DNA of 37,342 bases from Mesorhizobium loti (GTDB lineage Bacteria; Pseudomonadota; Alphaproteobacteria; Rhizobiales; Rhizobiaceae), in the NCBI RefSeq assembly GCF_001510895.1, contig NZ_LPWA01000137.1:1-37342 (forward strand), written 5' to 3'. The position numbers and the translations under genes were made by a program. Each line of letters opens with the position of its first letter. Positions within the stretch are counted from its first letter, which is position 1. This document shows, piece after piece, positions 34,598 to 37,342 of this stretch. The notes under the pieces were generated by a model. That model ran no database searches, had not been told where the DNA came from, and saw only the letters and a list, made by a program, of their open reading frames with translations.

Positions 34598-35940
34598 ATG
34601 CAGACGCATCTAGCAGCGACGCCCTTTGGGCGGCGGCCGATGACGCTTGGGCTAATCTCAAGACAAGTGGCGGCCAAGAACATCGAACATGGAACGGCCG
34701 TCTCGAAATGGCAGGTGTTTAGGGACATACGCGACGCCAAGGAAGCTTTGGGCGCCACCGATCGTGGCCTCGCTATCCTCAATGCGCTCTTGACGTTCCA
34801 TCGCGACGATGAGCTGACGGACGAGGGCAACCTCGTAGTCTTTCCCTCGAACGAGCATCTCATTCGCCGAGCCAACGGCATGTCGCCGGCGACGCTGCGG
34901 CGTCATCTGGCCAATCTGGTGGTCTGCGGCCTCGTCATCCGCCGCGACAGCCCCAACGGCAAGCGCTTCGCTCGGAAAGGGCAGGGCGGTGCAATCGAAC
35001 AGGCGTATGGCTTTGATCTGTCACCACTCGTCGCGCGCGCTGCGGAGTTTCGTGAGCTCGCCGAGGCCGTCGCGGCCGAGCGCAAGGCGTTCCGCCTAGT
35101 CAAGGAGCGGCTGACGATCTGCCGGCGCGACGTCGTCAAGATGATCGAAGCGGGATCAATGAGAACGTGCCAGGCAACTGGCGAGGCTGTCAACGCCGCT
35201 ATGAGGCGATCGTTGCCCGGCTCCCACGAACTGCCCCGCGCCAGGCGCTGGAGGAGATCGCCAACGAGTTGGAAGACCTCTGGGCCGACGTGCATCAGAC
35301 ATTGGAATCTTTCGTCAAATCAGAAGATTCGAACGCCAATGAGTCTCATTCTGAGCGCCACATACAAAATTCAAGCCCAAACGTTAATCCTACCGGTGAA
35401 TCTGAATATGGCTTAGGAAATAAAGATGAAGCGAGCGGCACCGCCGAGCATACCGACAACGTACGCAGCCTGCCAAGACGGGACTTGCCCTTGGGTATGG
35501 TGCTGAGCGCCTGCCCTGAAATTGTGCCTTACGCCGAGGGAGGCCAAATCAGAACATGGCGGGATCTTGCGGGCGCCGCAGACAGGGCCCGCCCGAGCAT
35601 GGGCGTGAGCCCTAGCGCCTGGCAGGAAGCGGTCGAGGTGATGGGCCTGCAAAGCGCTGCAATCGTGTTGGCAGCGATCCTCCAGCGGGCCGACCATATC
35701 CGCAGCAGAGGCGGTTATCTGCGCGACCTGACCGCGCGGGCCCGCCAGGAGAAGTTCTCGGTCTGGCCGATGGTCACCGCGTTGCTTAACGCCAGGATGG
35801 GCGCGCTGGAGAAGGCCTCTGGCGCATCCGGCTCCGTCGGGGGAGAGGCCGGCCGGCCAACCGATGATCCACGCACGGCGCCCGGTTCGCTCGAAATCAG
35901 CAGCGCCTTGCGTGACAGCATGAAGAAAAAGGGCTGGTGA
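34598..35940 (+). pseudogene. repC: RepC replication initiator, one frameshift near the middle
   Basis: Initiates plasmid replication; the origin of repABC replicons lies within repC. Rejoined it has about 447 aa. From the ATG at 34598 (behind AAAGGAAA) the N-terminal domain is good (KWQVFRDIRDAKEALGATDR, FPSNEHLIRRANGMSPATLR) to VVKMIEAG. One base is missing near 35147-35155, in a GCGGG tract; adding it restores INENVPGNWRGC and the frame to 35940. The C-terminal domain has RDLPLGMVLSACPEI and the typical GGYLRDLTARA. As written the protein ends at 35416 in an unrelated frame. Since RepC is essential, a true break would mean a dead replicon. Confidence 0.88.
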
Positions 35941-35950
35941 GATGCCGTTG

Positions 35951-36898
35951 TCAGTCTTCTGTTGGTGTATTGGTGACGTCGCCACCGATCAGGCCGGAGC
36001 GGCGCGCACGGTCCATCAGGTTCTTGACCGACGACGGAGACCATTTCGAACCGCCGCGCGGCGTGCGTTCGTGCAAGCGCTCGAGCTGGCCGGCGATCTC
36101 GCGAAGCGTGAGGTCCGGATTCGAGCTGTGCATGCCGGCAACGAGCGTCATCAACCGGTCTTCGGGCAGCCGGGGAGGCGACTTCCTGAGCAGACTGGCA
36201 TCGGCGAGATGCTCGGCGACCATCCACTTGACCGCCCGGCGCAGGCGCTCGGGCGTCCAGTCGAGTCCGCGCTGTTTGAGCACCCGGGCAATGTCGTCCC
36301 ACGTATGGTCTGGGCGCATACGTCGCACGGTGGGCAGCCACTGGTTGACTGTCGCCTGAATGCGCGCGCCGTAGGCTGCCTTCTGCGCCGCCGTCATCTT
36401 CGCCAGCGCCTCCGGCCGCCGCTCGCGGACGCCCGGGTTGCCAGGAAGCTTGCCCTTGGCCCTCGCGGCGCGGATTCCGGCCTTGGTGCGTTCCGAGATC
36501 AGCGCGCGCTCGAGCTGAGCCACCGCGCCGAGCACCTGCAGGGAAAACATGCCTTGCGGTGTCGTCGTGTCGATTGGATCCCGCAGCGAGCGGAAATGCG
36601 CGTTCCGGGCGGTCAGGTCCTCGATCACCTCGAGCAGGTGGCTGACTGAGCGCGCGAGCCGATCGAGGCGCACGACCACGAGCGTGTCGCCGGTGCCAAT
36701 CTCGCGCAGGAGCTTCGACAGGGCGGGGCGGGTGCGCGAGGCCCCCGAACCCTGCTCCTGGACGATTTCATCGCAGCCGGCCGAGCGGAGCTCCATTTCC
36801 TGCGCCTGGGTAGCCTGCTCGTCGGTGGAGACGCGTGCGTAGCCGATTTGTCGGCCCTGTAGTCGACAGGAAGCGCGGTTTTGCGTGTCAGCGGCCAT
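35951..36898 (-). CDS. Serine recombinase (resolvase/invertase family) with extended C-terminus
   Basis: Site-specific recombinase, 315 aa. The catalytic Ser lies in IGYARVSTDEQ (about residue 24). The conserved Arg-rich helix region (VVVRLDRLARSVSHL) and QGMFSLQVLGAVAQLERALI follow. Ordinary Tn3-type resolvases have about 185 residues; here about 130 more follow, with two further helix-turn-helix-like stretches (TWDDIARVLKQRGLDWTPERL and LTLREIAGQLERLHERTP). It converges with repC with only 10 bp between the stops. It may resolve plasmid dimers or belong to a transposon that continues to the right. No transposase is in view. Confidence 0.9.
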   Translation of the reverse strand: MAADTQNRASCRLQGRQIGYARVSTDEQATQAQEMELRSAGCDEIVQEQGSGASRTRPALSKLLREIGTGDTLVVVRLDRLARSVSHLLEVIEDLTARNAHFRSLRDPIDTTTPQGMFSLQVLGAVAQLERALISERTKAGIRAARAKGKLPGNPGVRERRPEALAKMTAAQKAAYGARIQATVNQWLPTVRRMRPDHTWDDIARVLKQRGLDWTPERLRRAVKWMVAEHLADASLLRKSPPRLPEDRLMTLVAGMHSSNPDLTLREIAGQLERLHERTPRGGSKWSPSSVKNLMDRARRSGLIGGDVTNTPTED

Positions 36899-37342
36899 CT
36901 GGAGCGCCTGAGAGCGGGTTTTCCAAACGCAGAGGATACGGATAACCGATCGTTTGTAAACGTCTCTTGAGGGCTTTTACACCGTCGCTACGGCCGTGCA
37001 AATGCCGGAAATGCGCGGTTTTCGAGCTTCTCGTTCGTCTGTGGCGCAGGACTGTACAGACAACAGCCGAACTCCTTATAGTATCAAGCGAGGGTCGTCG
37101 AAAAAATCCCCGATAAGTCAAGTTAAATGCCGACTAGCTTGACAATCGCAAATCAGATACAGCCAAAACAATGGCTTACGAAATCGGCAAACTGCCTGTG
37201 GAAGCGCTCCTGGGCCCAACCGGAAAGGCGACCGAGGCGTTGGTGTCGCTTTTACTTCCCGATTTCAATTGAAGCGCTAAGCTAAAAATCCGGAACGCAA
37301 TTTTGACCTAACGATTTCATGCGGGGGCAGGGGAGGGACCTC
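36899..37342. other. Gene-poor right edge upstream of the recombinase
   Basis: 444 bp. It should contain the recombinase promoter and perhaps its target site. A dyad CGTTT-GT-AAACG lies at 36951-36962, and a palindromic CTGTACAG near 37052. The rest is AT-richer than its surroundings. No transposon end of the Tn3 type (GGGG...TAAG, 38 bp) could be confirmed. Confidence 0.4.
37171..37272 (+). CDS. Very short possible reading frame (33 aa), unknown
   Basis: ATG at 37171 to TGA at 37272 encodes a small peptide beginning MAYEIGKLPVEALLG, with an acidic and hydrophobic composition that looks protein-like. No clear ribosome site precedes it. I recognise no family, and it may be the remnant of a longer gene. 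Confidence 0.2.
   Translation: MAYEIGKLPVEALLGPTGKATEALVSLLLPDFN

Noticed and set aside
37200..37342. Tn3-type terminal inverted repeat near the recombinase
   Set aside because: CGCTAAG at about 37271-37277 looked like the inner end, but no GGGG lies 38 bp away.
1..37342. CRISPR arrays, tRNA and rRNA genes
   Set aside because: No regularly spaced repeats or tRNA/rRNA-like sequences were seen by eye on either strand.

Overview
The window looks like part of a large plasmid of a rhizobial alphaproteobacterium (Rhizobium, Agrobacterium, Sinorhizobium or Mesorhizobium type). The right half carries a repABC replication and partition cassette and, divergent from it, a traI-trb mating-pair operon in exactly the Ti-plasmid gene order (traI, trbB, C, D, E, J, K, L, F, G, H, I). 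A TraR-type quorum-sensing activator and its antiactivator TraM complete this module. The species cannot be fixed from the sequence alone.

Left part (1-19,500): a catabolic and transport island for quaternary ammonium compounds. A ProXVW-type ABC importer (permease cut at its 3' end by an IS630-like element at the window edge) and an EmrE-like SMR exporter lie next to a tightly coupled minus-strand operon. In transcription order this operon holds a CntA/YeaW-like Rieske oxygenase, an SDR, a beta-keto acid cleavage enzyme, an aldehyde dehydrogenase, a second SDR, an L-carnitine dehydrogenase and a putidaredoxin-reductase-like flavoprotein. Farther on are an orphan dual ABC ATPase, a betainyl-CoA thioesterase, an acetoacetyl-CoA synthetase (frameshifted), two GlxA/CdhR-like AraC regulators and a [2Fe-2S] ferredoxin. 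Together they give carnitine -> 3-dehydrocarnitine -> betainyl-CoA + acetoacetate -> glycine betaine, with acetoacetate activated by the synthetase. The Rieske protein, ferredoxin and reductase would form a three-component oxygenase for a trimethylammonium substrate.

Middle (19,500-21,440): traR sits directly downstream of the ferredoxin gene on the same strand, next to what may be the broken start of another AraC-type regulator. This recalls Ti plasmids, where traR belongs to an opine-catabolism operon so that the nutrient licenses conjugation. A row of small hairpins fills the non-coding gap before traM.

Right part (21,441-37,342): trb operon (minus), traI, a 366-bp divergent control region with a possible tra box and a perfect 14-bp palindrome, then repA, three parS-like palindromes, repB, an antisense ctRNA, repC, and a convergent serine recombinase.

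Six genes (aacS, trbE, trbC, trbB, repA, repC) each look broken by the loss of one base. Five of these breaks fall within 6 kb. Either the assembly has systematic deletion errors or both the replicon and its transfer system are dead as written.
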